Notes under the pieces: model-generated
Databases searched by the model: none
What the model saw: the letters and a program-made list of their open reading frames with translations, nothing else
Told to the model about the DNA's origin: nothing
Assembly (NCBI RefSeq): GCF_001613245.1
Contig: NZ_BDBZ01000035.1
Span: forward strand, 62,001-126,000
Length of the DNA stretch: 64,000 bases
Reading direction: 5' to 3'
Origin: Nocardia speluncae NBRC 108251
GTDB lineage: Bacteria; Actinomycetota; Actinomycetes; Mycobacteriales; Mycobacteriaceae
Made by a program: the position numbers and the translations under genes
In this document: piece by piece, positions 1 to 8,216 of the stretch
Layout: every line of letters begins with the position of its first letter
Numbering within the stretch: position 1 is the stretch's first letter

Positions 1-32
1 GGCTCGTCGACCGGCCGGGGCACCCGGCCGTG

Positions 33-1082
33 TCATGCGGTACTCCGGGTGCGGAACAGCAGGAGCGCGAACGCCGGGACCCCGATCAATGCGGTGACCA
101 CACCGACCGGCACCTCCTGCGGCGCGAAAACGGTTCTCGCCAGCGCGTCGACCCAGACCAGCAGTACCGCGCCCAGGACGGCACAGACAGGTAGCAACCG
201 GCTGTGCCGGGGACCCACCAGGAACCGAGCGGCGTGCGGGAGAACCAGGCCGACGAAACCGATTGCCCCGGCCGCGCTGACCAGCACCGCGGTCATCAGG
301 GCGGTGACAACGAGCAGTAGTAGCCGGGTCCGCCCGACTGCGATGCCCAGGGTCGCCGCGGCCGACGAGCCGAAGGTGAACGCGTCCAGTGCGGAATGCC
401 GCCACCAGCACAGTACGAAACCGGCGGCGCAGACCAGCGCGGTGACCGTGACATCGGTCCAGCTCGCACCTGCCAGCGAACCCAGTAGCCAGAACAGGAT
501 GCCGCGGGTGCGTTCGGCGTCGGCGGAGGACAGCACGATGAACGAGGTGAGCGCGGAGAACAACTGGGTGCCCGCGACCCCCGCCAGCACCACCTTGGCC
601 GCGCCGCCGCCGGCGCCTGCCGCCAACAGCAGCACCAGCCCGAACGAGACCAATGCGCCGGCCAGCGCGCCGGTGGACAGCGATACCAGACCGCCGCCCA
701 CCCCGAGCACCGCCACGATCACCGCGCCGGTGGAGGCGCCGGAAGAGATACCGAGGACGAACGGGTCCGCGAGTGGGTTGCGCAGCAGCGATTGCATGAT
801 TGCCCCGCAGACGGCCAGTCCGGCGCCGCAGATCGCGGCGAGCAGGGTCCGTGGTAGCCGCAGTTCCCAGACGATGCCTTCCCGGATCGCCGAGAGCTCC
901 GCGGCGCCGATGCCGAGCTTGTCGAACAGTACTGCGTACACGTCGCCGATGGACAGCTCCGCGGGACCGATGGTGATCGTGAACGCCATCGAGACGGCCA
1001 GCGCCACCAGACCGAGTAGCACCAGCGCTGTGGTCGCGGGTGCGCGCGTGATCGGGGCGGGCGGCGCTGTCTGCGGACTCAC
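33..1082 (-). CDS. FecCD/BtuC-type ABC transporter permease
   Basis: This is an inner-membrane permease of the FecCD family (349 aa, the usual length) that would carry a cobalamin- or siderophore-type substrate. The reading frame is open far upstream, but the GTG at 1082 is the likely start because it overlaps the stop of the binding-protein gene by 4 bp (GTGA). The protein shows about nine to ten hydrophobic segments. It has the family motif around ELRLPRTLLAAICGAGLA, followed by SLLRNPLADPFVLGISSGAS. The partner ATPase is not in the window and should lie beyond the left edge. The B12 riboswitch in front of the operon makes corrinoid the likeliest substrate; that is inference. Some databases label close relatives as F420-0 transporters. 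Confidence 0.9.
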   Translation of the reverse strand: MSPQTAPPAPITRAPATTALVLLGLVALAVSMAFTITIGPAELSIGDVYAVLFDKLGIGAAELSAIREGIVWELRLPRTLLAAICGAGLAVCGAIMQSLLRNPLADPFVLGISSGASTGAVIVAVLGVGGGLVSLSTGALAGALVSFGLVLLLAAGAGGGAAKVVLAGVAGTQLFSALTSFIVLSSADAERTRGILFWLLGSLAGASWTDVTVTALVCAAGFVLCWWRHSALDAFTFGSSAAATLGIAVGRTRLLLLVVTALMTAVLVSAAGAIGFVGLVLPHAARFLVGPRHSRLLPVCAVLGAVLLVWVDALARTVFAPQEVPVGVVTALIGVPAFALLLFRTRSTA

Positions 1083-2113
1083 GAACCGTAGCCCCACCGC
1101 TCCAGAGCGTCGGCGACCTTCTCGATACCGTCGACCGTCCGGATCGACGGATTCAGATCCGCACCGTTGACGACGATATAACGCTTGTTCCGGACGGCGT
1201 CCAGTCGCGCGGTGACCGGGTTCGATTCCAGGAACGAGATCTTGCTGTCGAGGGCGTCGCCGGCCAGGCTGCGCCGGCTCAGGTCGGCCAGGACGAGGGC
1301 GGTCGGGTTGCGGTCGAGGATGGTTTCCCAGCTCACCTGCGGCCACTCGTTGGTGGTGTCGTCGAAAATATTCTTCGCGCCGACAGCATCGGTGATGATG
1401 CCGGACGATCCGCAGCATCCCGCCATATAGGGCGTGGAGGTATCGGCGAACCAGTACGCGAGCGATACGTCCTGGGCGGCGATCCGGCCGACCGCGGCGT
1501 CGTGGCGGCCGCGTAATTCGGTGACCAGCTGCTCACCGCGGTCCCGGATATCGAAGATCGCTGCCAGATCGCGGACCTCCTTGTACACCGAATCCATGGT
1601 CAAGGGTTCGGTGCGGGCGCCGTCGGCATTGACACTGGCATCGGTTTTGCCGTCGCAGTCGGTCGGCGACTGGTAGGACGGCACGCCCAGCTGCGCGAAC
1701 TGGTCCCGGTCGGCCACTCCGCCGGGGCCGAGCGTGCCGCCGAAGGAGGCGGCGACGAAATCCGGTTCGGTATCCAGCACCACCTCGAACGAGGGGGCGT
1801 TATCGGCCAGCCGGGGGACCTTCGCGTTTGCGGCGGCCAGATTCTCGCGCACCGGATCGGTCCAGGTAGCAGTGCCCACCATTCGGTCGGCCAGGCCGAG
1901 CGAGAGCATGATTTCCGCCGACCCTTGATTCAGGGCGACGGCACGCTGCGGAGGAGTATCCACCGTCACCTCGACACCGCAGTTGCTGATCTTCATCGGG
2001 AAGCCCGCCGCATCGGCCGCGGTATCCGGGATGGTTCCGGCCTCGGTGGCCGAGCAGCCGGCGAGCGCCGCGGCGGCCAGGCCGGTGGCGATGATCAGCG
2101 GAAACGACCGCAT
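1079..2113 (-). CDS. ABC transporter substrate-binding lipoprotein (BtuF/FecB type, probable corrinoid)
   Basis: This is a periplasmic-binding-protein-like lipoprotein of 344 aa, anchored outside the membrane, that hands its ligand to the permease encoded next. The start at 2113 is chosen because MRSFPLIIATGL begins a proper signal peptide ending in the lipobox LAGC (Cys about residue 20). Upstream in-frame codons lie inside the riboswitch. The mature part follows the helical-backbone class III fold: an ISNCGVEVTVDTPPQRAV opening, then RAVALNQGSAEIMLSLGLAD and the EVVLDTEPDFVAASF region. It is translationally coupled to the permease by a 4-bp overlap. Substrate identity rests on the upstream cobalamin riboswitch rather than on the protein itself. 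Confidence 0.85.
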   Translation of the reverse strand: MRSFPLIIATGLAAAALAGCSATEAGTIPDTAADAAGFPMKISNCGVEVTVDTPPQRAVALNQGSAEIMLSLGLADRMVGTATWTDPVRENLAAANAKVPRLADNAPSFEVVLDTEPDFVAASFGGTLGPGGVADRDQFAQLGVPSYQSPTDCDGKTDASVNADGARTEPLTMDSVYKEVRDLAAIFDIRDRGEQLVTELRGRHDAAVGRIAAQDVSLAYWFADTSTPYMAGCCGSSGIITDAVGAKNIFDDTTNEWPQVSWETILDRNPTALVLADLSRRSLAGDALDSKISFLESNPVTARLDAVRNKRYIVVNGADLNPSIRTVDGIEKVADALERWGYGS

Positions 2114-2149
2114 CAAGGCTGGACTCCTTGGGTCTGGGCCTGTGCGCGA

Positions 2150-2285
2150 GGCCGGCGTCGGTGCGGCGCGTGAGCGATCGGACTTCACCTGCACGGGTGT
2201 CACCGTTGCGCGCCAGTCCCGGAGTCCCACCGGGTTCCCTCACTACGCCGCGGGCCGCAGTGCGGCCGCGATAATGCTATCCGAG
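2150..2285 (-). promoter_or_regulatory. Cobalamin (AdoCbl) riboswitch
   Basis: Read on the minus strand, 2241-2200 gives AGGGAACCCGGTG, then GACTCCGGGACTG, then GCGCGCAACGGTGA. These are the conserved P3-P6 core blocks of cobalamin riboswitches (AGGGAA..CGGTG..TCCGG..CTG..CGCAACGGTGA). About 15-25 nt later comes AAGTCCGAT, resembling the closing AGTCxGAxACCTGCC block, although the last part is weak. The element sits directly before the binding-protein start at 2113, as expected for B12-repressed uptake genes. The outer boundaries are approximate. The core match is seen directly; ligand binding is inferred from the family. Confidence 0.8.
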
Positions 2286-2344
2286 GCTCGACTGGACATA
2301 CGACCAGGGCGAATTATCGAATTCTCCCGAGGGATCGGTTACTC

Positions 2345-2364
2345 GTACCATAATTCGGTACCAT
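2345..2364 (+). repeat. Possible YefM operator: repeated GTACCAT
   Basis: GTACCAT occurs at 2345-2351 and again at 2358-2364, 13 bp apart, about 30 bp before the yefM-like start. YefM antitoxins autoregulate at short repeats or palindromes built around TGTACA-like cores, so this is a plausible operator. No binding evidence exists in the sequence itself. Confidence 0.35.
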
Positions 2365-2393
2365 CAGAGGGGAACCCGGAGAGGAGGGCGCAG

Positions 2394-2660
2394 ATGACCA
2401 GCATGTCCGCCAGCGAGGCGCGCGCCAGCTTGTACCCACTCATCGAACAAGTCAACGACGACGCTGTCGCCATTCACATCACCAGCCGTAAAGGCAATGC
2501 GGTGTTGATCTCCGAGGACGAGTACAACTCCCTCCGCGAGACGCTCTATCTGATGCGTTCCCCGGCCAATGCCGCACGCCTCGCACAGGGGATCGCCCAA
2601 CTCGAGGCCGGTGAGTCCGTCGAGGTCGGCATGGACGATCTTGCGAAAGATATCGAGTGA
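2394..2660 (+). CDS. yefM: YefM-family antitoxin (type II toxin-antitoxin)
   Basis: This is an 88-aa antitoxin of the Phd/YefM family that would neutralise the adjacent YoeB-like RNase and repress the operon. The longer open frame upstream is not used: ATG 2394 has a strong GAGGAGGG ribosome site at 2381-2388 and gives the typical MTSMSASEARASLYPLIEQ start. The N-terminal half carries the DNA-binding Phd fold (VAIHITSRKGNAVLISEDEY). The C-terminal half (ESVEVGMDDLAKDIE) is the acidic toxin-binding tail. Its stop overlaps the toxin start by 4 bp (GTGA), so the two are translationally coupled, antitoxin first as usual. Confidence 0.92.
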   Translation: MTSMSASEARASLYPLIEQVNDDAVAIHITSRKGNAVLISEDEYNSLRETLYLMRSPANAARLAQGIAQLEAGESVEVGMDDLAKDIE

Positions 2661-2911
2661 AGGTCACCTTCGCGAAGTTGGCATTCGAAGATCTGGGCCA
2701 CTGGATCACGACCGACCGCAAGAGGGCGCTGCGGATTATGCGACTGATCGACGATATCGGTCGTGACCCGTTCACCGGGCTGGGTAGGCCCGAGCCTCTG
2801 AAAGGCGATAAATCAGGGTACTGGTCGCGGCGAATCAACGACGAACACCGCTTGGTCTATGCGGTATCCGGTGACAGCATCCTGATCGCGCAGGCCCGAT
2901 ACCACTACTGA
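2657..2911 (+). CDS. yoeB: YoeB-family mRNA interferase toxin
   Basis: This is an 84-aa toxin of the YoeB/RelE superfamily, a ribosome-dependent endoribonuclease. It starts at GTG 2657 inside the antitoxin stop codon. Family hallmarks are visible: the FEDLGHWITTDRKRALRIMRLIDDI helices, GLGRPEPLKGDKSGYWSRRI (the EPLKG...WSRRI core containing catalytic Glu and Arg), NDEHRLVY, and the C-terminal QARYHY whose His-Tyr pair is the expected catalytic end. Length is normal, nothing is truncated, and the pair looks functional. Confidence 0.93.
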   Translation: MKVTFAKLAFEDLGHWITTDRKRALRIMRLIDDIGRDPFTGLGRPEPLKGDKSGYWSRRINDEHRLVYAVSGDSILIAQARYHY

Positions 2912-3010
2912 CAGCGGGCGGATGTTCGAGCGTGATGGCGGTTTTCTGCCAGCGGTCCTGCCGTGAATCACGTTTGCTCGAAGGGCATCAGCAAACGCGA
3001 AAGGACCGAA

Positions 3011-3748
3011 ATGGCAGAGAATATCGTGGTGGTCACCGGCGCGACGCGCGGAATCGGCCGGGCCACCGCCACCGCGTTCGCCCGCAAGGGGTACCGGGTG
3101 GTCGTGACGGGCCGGCGCGCGGAAGCCGTGGACTCCGTGGTGCGGGACCTGCGTGCCGAAGGTCTCGTCGCCGAAGGTGAACTGCTGGACGTGTGCTCGA
3201 TCGAGAGCGCCCGCTGCCTGGCCGAATCTCTCGGCGAGCGGCACGATCACATCGACGTGCTGGTGAACAATGCCGGAATCCTCCCCGAGGCAACGGCATC
3301 CGGGACGGTGAACTTCGCCCATCCCGGCGCATTCACCGAGACCTTGATGACCAACACCTTCGGCCCGGCGAATGTGATCGAAGCCCTGCTACCGCTGGTC
3401 CGGCGGGCTCCGGCCGGGCATATCGTGAACGTCTCCACCGAGATGGGATCGCTGGCCCAACAGCGCAACCCGGATTCGGCCTACTACTCGATGGTGATCC
3501 CCGGGTATCAGGCGTCGAAGGCGGCCCTCAACAGCCTCACGGTCGGTCTGGCGAAACTCCTCGCGGATACCCCGGTTCGCGTGACCTCGGTCTGCCCGGG
3601 TTTCGTCGTGACCGAACTCGCCCCAGCGGCAGCGGACGCGCCGACCACACCGGACGACGCCGCGCGGATCATCCTGTCCGCAGCGGAATCCGCCGACCCC
3701 TGCCACAACGGGGCCTTCGTCGGCGGGGGCGGGCCGATCCCCTGGTAA
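3011..3748 (+). CDS. Short-chain dehydrogenase/reductase
   Basis: This is a classical SDR of 245 aa using NAD(P)H. The nucleotide-binding motif TGATRGIG is at residues 9-16, NNAG follows in the middle, and the active site has NVSTEMGS (Ser) and YQASKAALNSL (Tyr-x3-Lys). ATG 3011 is preferred over the in-frame upstream start at 2963 because AAAGGA lies just before it and the protein then begins at the beta strand. It ends with PW after a Gly-rich stretch. The gene stands alone between the toxin-antitoxin pair and a convergent gene. Its substrate cannot be told from sequence. Confidence 0.88.
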   Translation: MAENIVVVTGATRGIGRATATAFARKGYRVVVTGRRAEAVDSVVRDLRAEGLVAEGELLDVCSIESARCLAESLGERHDHIDVLVNNAGILPEATASGTVNFAHPGAFTETLMTNTFGPANVIEALLPLVRRAPAGHIVNVSTEMGSLAQQRNPDSAYYSMVIPGYQASKAALNSLTVGLAKLLADTPVRVTSVCPGFVVTELAPAAADAPTTPDDAARIILSAAESADPCHNGAFVGGGGPIPW

Positions 3749-3756
3749 TCGAGCGT

Positions 3757-3780
3757 CCGGCGAATCCGGTCCTTCGCCGG
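3757..3780. terminator. Hairpin after the SDR gene
   Basis: Perfect 8-bp arms CCGGCGAA (3757-3764) and TTCGCCGG (3773-3780) are separated by 8 nt and lie 8 nt after the TAA stop. There is no U-tract, as is common for actinobacterial terminators. It may serve both convergent genes. Confidence 0.5.
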
Positions 3781-3886
3781 GCGGCCCGATCGGTCACACC
3801 GAGCTGTGGTCCCTGTTTCGCATCGGTGGAGAACGGCGCCCCGGCGAACGGGCCGATCGCGCCGTAGTGCGGTGGAGATGCCCGAA

Positions 3887-4672
3887 CTATCCGGATGCCT
3901 GAACCGCGTCCATGATCTGCTGTTCGGCGTAGGTCACGAACGAATCCAGTTCCGCCCCTCGGTGGGTCCACTCGTCGGTGACTTCTCCCAGGTAGCCGGC
4001 CTGGGCGAGGCGTAACACCGTGGCCTGCTCGGGGGGCAGCCGGGTGACGAGCGCTTCGGCGGCATCGGCTTTGGACACCACGACACCCGATTCGGCCGTC
4101 ACCCACATCCGGGCGAGCGTCAGCACGACATTGCGTTCGTCGCCCCGCACACTGCCGATCAACTCCGGTAGGCCGGCGACGATCGCGCGGAGGAGGTCAC
4201 TCGCCGGGACCGGGTCCACGAGGCGGGCGGCGGGCGGACCGAACAGCGTCGACGAGCAATCGCGCACCATGGTGGCGAGAATCGTCAAGTCCGGGTCTTC
4301 AGCAGGTGTGGGCAGATCACCCTGCTCGAACTCGGCGCGGAGCCATTCACCGTAGACGAAATCCGTGCGCGGCGGGAAACGCCACGGCACCAGTTCGCCG
4401 CGGACCACCACCGTGAGTTCCACCGGCCGAGCCGGCCCCGACCGCGGCCAGCGGCCGGAAATACGCAACAACACGTCGGCCAGTGCTTTTCGAACCTCAC
4501 TACCCAGGGAACTCCGGACCACGGCGAAAAGATCGATATCGCTGTCGTGACGCAATCCGCCCGTCACCGCCGAACCGTAGAGATACAGTCCTGCCAGGTC
4601 GTCACCGAGCACGTCCGCGACGGCCCGGGCTATCGGGGCGGCTTCGGTATTTGCGTCCGGTTGTGCTCCCAT
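3887..4672 (-). CDS. AadA-like aminoglycoside nucleotidyltransferase
   Basis: This is a 261-aa protein with the two-domain architecture of ANT(3'')/ANT(9) adenylyltransferases, which transfer AMP to streptomycin or spectinomycin. The nucleotidyltransferase motif is GS at residues 33-34 with DSDID at 43-47. The C-terminal helical domain contains GDERNVVLTLARMWVTAESG, which closely follows the AadA consensus, and then a TRLPPEQ segment. Length equals the family norm (about 260). It starts at ATG 4672 and ends convergent to the SDR gene. Chromosomal homologues are often intrinsic and may have weak activity or another substrate, so a resistance phenotype is inferred, not shown. Confidence 0.82.
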   Translation of the reverse strand: MGAQPDANTEAAPIARAVADVLGDDLAGLYLYGSAVTGGLRHDSDIDLFAVVRSSLGSEVRKALADVLLRISGRWPRSGPARPVELTVVVRGELVPWRFPPRTDFVYGEWLRAEFEQGDLPTPAEDPDLTILATMVRDCSSTLFGPPAARLVDPVPASDLLRAIVAGLPELIGSVRGDERNVVLTLARMWVTAESGVVVSKADAAEALVTRLPPEQATVLRLAQAGYLGEVTDEWTHRGAELDSFVTYAEQQIMDAVQASG

Positions 4673-4729
4673 ATCCTCACCATAGGCGGGTAGGCGGACA
4701 GATCCGAGAGGAAAAATCCTGCTCGAGGA

Positions 4730-4755
4730 TGATCACGGATCGGGGTGATCACGGA
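4730..4755 (+). repeat. Direct repeat TGATCACGGA
   Basis: TGATCACGGA is present at 4730-4739 and 4746-4755, a 16-bp period. Each copy contains the palindrome TGATCA. It lies between the divergent AadA-like and DoxX-like genes, where an operator would be expected. Function is unknown. Confidence 0.35.
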
Positions 4756-4850
4756 GGCGGCGGTGTCACGCGGTGGCCTAGGTTCGATGTGATGCCCTAC
4801 GGGCGGGGATTGCGTGGGGCCGGATACCGGCCAGGAGAGTGAGGTGCGGT

Positions 4851-6215
4851 GTGAGTGCCATCGATACGGCGGTCGTCGAACCCGGTGCAGACCCGGCACC
4901 GCCCGAAACGGAAGGCACCGTGACCGCGCGATGGCCGTGGGCCGCGCGGGTGGGCTTCCGCTTCGGTGTGGTCTACACGGTTCTGTTCTGCGTCATGATC
5001 GGGCAGGTCGTCTTCGCGCTCGTCGCGGCATTGGACAAGTGGCTTCCCGATACCGCGCCGATGTGGCCGCTACAGCAGGCCGCGCCGGTTCTGGAGTGGG
5101 TGGGCCGCACGGTATTCGGGGTCGAGGCCGTATTCCAGCAGAACTCCGGTAGCGGTGATCAGTCCGCCATCTGGGTGATGGTGTTCTGTATCGCGGTCGT
5201 CGCCGCCGTGGTGACTCTTATCTGGTCGGTGCTCGACCGCCGGCGCCCGGCCTATCCACGTCTCGCCGCCTGGTTCCTCACCGGCCTGCGACTCTGCCTG
5301 GCCGGGCAGATGCTGTTCTACGGTATCGCCAAGGCGATCCCGAGCCAGATGCCGCCGCCTTCGCTGTCGACACTGCTCCTGCCGTACGGCCAGCTGACAC
5401 CGATGTCGGTGCTGTGGTTGCAGGTCGGCAGTTCGCCGGTATACGAAATCCTGCTCGGGATCGCCGAGCTGACGGGCGGGCTGCTCCTGCTGCTACCCCG
5501 CACCGCGACCCTGGGCGCGATGCTGAGTGTGGTGAGCATGGCGCAGGTGTTCGTGCTGAACATGACCTTCGACGTACCGGTCAAAATCCTGTCCTTCCAT
5601 CTACTGGTCTTCTCGTTGGTCCTGCTCGCCCCACAGGCCCGCCGGTTCGCCGATTTCTTCCTACTGGCCCGCCGCGCCGAACCCGCAGTTCAACCCCAGC
5701 TGTTCACCACCGCCCGTGCCAACCGCTACGCGACCTGGGTGCAGGCGGCGATCGGAGTCTGGCTGGTGGCCGGAATATCGTGGGTGGGCTGGGACAGCTG
5801 GCAGGAATTCGGTGGCGGTGCACCGAAACCGGAGCTCTACGGTTTGTGGGAGGTGACCGAGTTCCGGATCGACGGCGAACCGGTCCCGCCGCTGCTCACC
5901 GACGAGGCTCGCTGGCAGCGACTCGTGATCGAGGTCGAGGGCGCGGTGACCGTTCAAGGTATGGATGGGCGCCTGATGGGAGTCCCGGCGGAACTGGACC
6001 CGGCCGCACATACCCTCACCGTCGTCACCGCCCCGGGCACCGAGGAGCCACCGGTCACTTTCTCCTACACGCGCCCCGACCCGAGCCATCTCCAGCTGGA
6101 GGGGGAACTCGACGGCCGGCCGACTCGGATCGAGCTGAGCGCGGTCGATCCCGGATCCTTCCCGTTGAACGGCAACGGGTTCCACTGGGTGCAGGATTTC
6201 CCCAACGCGGGATGA
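4851..6215 (+). CDS. DoxX-type integral membrane protein with C-terminal soluble domain
   Basis: This is a 454-aa membrane protein. Residues about 30-280 hold roughly seven hydrophobic segments, including the DoxX-like core (LRLCLAGQMLFYGIAKAIP ... EILLGIAELTGGLLLLLPR). A further segment near residue 300 is followed by about 130 soluble residues beginning LYGLWEVTEF, which look like a beta-rich domain. It may start at GTG 4851 (VSAIDTAVVEP) or GTG 4839. The purine-rich GAGGTG before 4851 slightly favours that site. DoxX proteins are linked to redox or thiosulfate chemistry in some organisms, but no specific role can be given here. The length is well above a simple DoxX (about 130-180 aa). Confidence 0.7.
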   Translation: MSAIDTAVVEPGADPAPPETEGTVTARWPWAARVGFRFGVVYTVLFCVMIGQVVFALVAALDKWLPDTAPMWPLQQAAPVLEWVGRTVFGVEAVFQQNSGSGDQSAIWVMVFCIAVVAAVVTLIWSVLDRRRPAYPRLAAWFLTGLRLCLAGQMLFYGIAKAIPSQMPPPSLSTLLLPYGQLTPMSVLWLQVGSSPVYEILLGIAELTGGLLLLLPRTATLGAMLSVVSMAQVFVLNMTFDVPVKILSFHLLVFSLVLLAPQARRFADFFLLARRAEPAVQPQLFTTARANRYATWVQAAIGVWLVAGISWVGWDSWQEFGGGAPKPELYGLWEVTEFRIDGEPVPPLLTDEARWQRLVIEVEGAVTVQGMDGRLMGVPAELDPAAHTLTVVTAPGTEEPPVTFSYTRPDPSHLQLEGELDGRPTRIELSAVDPGSFPLNGNGFHWVQDFPNAG

Positions 6216-6357
6216 GCCCGGCTATACGAAAAGTGCTGCTGCCGAATTGTTTCGGTCTCCGTGCGAAGGTTCGAGCGTAGAGCTGTTTACGGCCCGCGGA
6301 TCGACGTCGGTGGCTATGCTGGCGGCCGCTAGTGCTGGTTGTGATGAAAGGCTGTTG

Positions 6358-7176
6358 ATGATCCCTGAAGACTCAGGACAGTTCGGGAACAACGTTTTCG
6401 ACGACGGTGAGCCGACCGCCGCGCGGGTATACGACGTAATGCTGAACGGTAAGGACAACTACCGGATCGATCGCCAGGTGGCGGAAGCCAGCCTCGCTGT
6501 CATGCCGGAACTGAAAGAGATCGCGCTGCACAACCGGGCGATCCTGCATCGGGTGGTACGCCATCTCGCCGCCGAGAAGGGGATCACCCAGTTTCTCGAT
6601 ATCGGTTCCGGCCTGCCGACGGCGCGCAACACCCATGAGGTTGCGCAGGAGGCGAATCCGGACGCGAAGGTCGTCTACGTCGATATCGATCCCATCGTGC
6701 TCGCCTACGGTCGGGCACATTTGGAGACCAACCCCAACACCCGGGTGGCCACCGGCGATATCCGCAAGCCCGATGAGGTACTCGCGCACCCGGATGTGCG
6801 GGAGCTGATCGACTTCGAGAAGCCGGTGTGCGTGATGCTCGTCGGAATCCTGCACCATATTCTCGACGAGGAAGACCCCAAGGGGATCGTCGCGACCTTG
6901 CGTGCCGCAGTGCCGCCCGGTTCGTACTTCTTCATCACCAACTTCACCCGGCTCAGCGACTCCCTCGAAAGCGAAGAGCTCGAACAGGTGCTGCTGTCGC
7001 AGCTGGGCACGGGCCGCGTGCGGACACCCGCGGAACTGGCCGAGTATTTCGACGAGCTGGAGATCCTCCCACCGGGCCTCGTCCCATTGCCGTTGTGGCG
7101 GCCGGAAGAGATCCTCACCGACGCCACCACCATCGGGGTCCGGTTCATGACAGGCGGTGTCGGGTACAAGAGGTGA
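6358..7176 (+). CDS. SAM-dependent methyltransferase (DUF574 / Methyltransf_19 type)
   Basis: This 272-aa protein belongs to a family abundant in actinomycetes. ATG 6358 is preferred to the longer frame from 6247 because AAAGG sits 6-7 nt upstream and the protein then begins MIPEDSGQFGNNVFDDGEPTA. Family marks are ARVYDVMLNGKDNYRIDRQVAE near the N-terminus, the SAM-binding loop FLDIGSGLPT, the acidic strand end VVYVDIDPIVL, GILHHILDEEDP, and YFFITNFTR. The family is annotated as methyltransferase by fold; target molecules are mostly unknown. It is a single gene, convergent with the PPE-like gene. Confidence 0.85.
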   Translation: MIPEDSGQFGNNVFDDGEPTAARVYDVMLNGKDNYRIDRQVAEASLAVMPELKEIALHNRAILHRVVRHLAAEKGITQFLDIGSGLPTARNTHEVAQEANPDAKVVYVDIDPIVLAYGRAHLETNPNTRVATGDIRKPDEVLAHPDVRELIDFEKPVCVMLVGILHHILDEEDPKGIVATLRAAVPPGSYFFITNFTRLSDSLESEELEQVLLSQLGTGRVRTPAELAEYFDELEILPPGLVPLPLWRPEEILTDATTIGVRFMTGGVGYKR

Positions 7177-7226
7177 TCTGACCTCGGCCGCGGCTGTGGC
7201 ACGGTGGGCGGGTGTACCTGTGCCCG

Positions 7227-8216
7227 CTACGGCGGCGGTATAACGCCGGGCTGATCCGGAGCCCGTCCGCCCGGGACAGGGCCGGTGATGCCCGGCTGTC
7301 CGTCGGGGTCGGAGAGCGGAGCGCCGGATGAGGTCTGGCCGGCGGGCGGCGGTGGTGCGGCCGGGCCGGGTTCGTCCGCTTCCGGAGGTGCTTCGGCAAC
7401 AGGAGGTTGCGCCGGGGCGTCTGGGGACCGGGGAGAGGGATTGTCGGTCGGCGCCGGGATTTCCGGTGCGGGTTGTGGCCCGGGTCCCTCGCTCTCCGGG
7501 CCCGGTGCGGGAGGCTCGGGTGCGGGGGCCGGCGCTGCGGGGGGAGGAGTGGGGATGGTGCCCGGCTGATTCGGCAGTCCGGGATCCACGTCGTCCCGTG
7601 TGGTGCCGGTGGACGACGGTTGCGCGGGCGCGACCTGCGGGGTGGTGATGGGCGGTGCCAGCGGAGGCAGGGCTCCTGGCAGCGGCGGTGGTTCGGGGAG
7701 GGCCGGGACTCCGCTGCCGGCGGCGGAGTAGGCGGGTTTGTAGATCATGTTCATGGTGAGGATCGCTTCCTGGCGCAGGACTTCCTGCGCCATGTCCGCA
7801 TCGATCACCTTCGCCGATTCCAGCAGGCGGGCCAGGGCACCGACCGGTCCGGTATTACCGGGTGGAACCACCGCGACCTTCACGGCCTCCGCGGCCGCGG
7901 CCACCGCGCCGAGGCGCAGACCGACCTGGCCGACCACCCCGGCGAGTTCTTCGATGGATTCGGCGAAACTGCGGGTGCAGGCGAGGGCGGCGTCGGCGGC
8001 CTCACCTTCCCATTCCGCCTCGTTCATCACCAGGTTCGCGTTCGCGCGGGTGAGGGGGAAGGTGCTCTGCAGGGTGGCGGCGGCATTCATCCAGGCACCG
8101 GACAAGCGCAGGATCTCACCGGCGTCGATCTGCTGGGTGGCCTGATAGATGTCCTCGTGGCGCATGGCTTCGAAATGCTCCATGGCGCTGATGTAATCGG
8201 GGTCGGTTCCGCTCAT
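7227..8216 (-). CDS. PPE-like / ESX-substrate protein with proline-rich tail
   Basis: This is a 329-aa protein with two distinct halves. Residues 1 to about 175 are predicted helical and carry a WEGEAADAAL segment resembling the WxG turn of WXG100/PPE proteins. From about 175 to the end it is Pro/Gly/Ala-rich low complexity and likely extended. Its ATG overlaps the preceding PE-like gene by 4 bp, so the two are made together, as heterodimeric ESX substrates are. An EspG-like chaperone gene begins the trio. The likely fate is export by a type VII system encoded elsewhere. No catalytic domain is visible. Confidence 0.7.
   Translation of the reverse strand: MSGTDPDYISAMEHFEAMRHEDIYQATQQIDAGEILRLSGAWMNAAATLQSTFPLTRANANLVMNEAEWEGEAADAALACTRSFAESIEELAGVVGQVGLRLGAVAAAAEAVKVAVVPPGNTGPVGALARLLESAKVIDADMAQEVLRQEAILTMNMIYKPAYSAAGSGVPALPEPPPLPGALPPLAPPITTPQVAPAQPSSTGTTRDDVDPGLPNQPGTIPTPPPAAPAPAPEPPAPGPESEGPGPQPAPEIPAPTDNPSPRSPDAPAQPPVAEAPPEADEPGPAAPPPPAGQTSSGAPLSDPDGQPGITGPVPGGRAPDQPGVIPPP

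Noticed and set aside
33..1418. A longer 461-aa version of the permease frame
   Set aside because: The first about 110 residues are Arg/Pro-rich shadow sequence overlapping the binding-protein gene. GTG 1082 gives the normal FecCD start.
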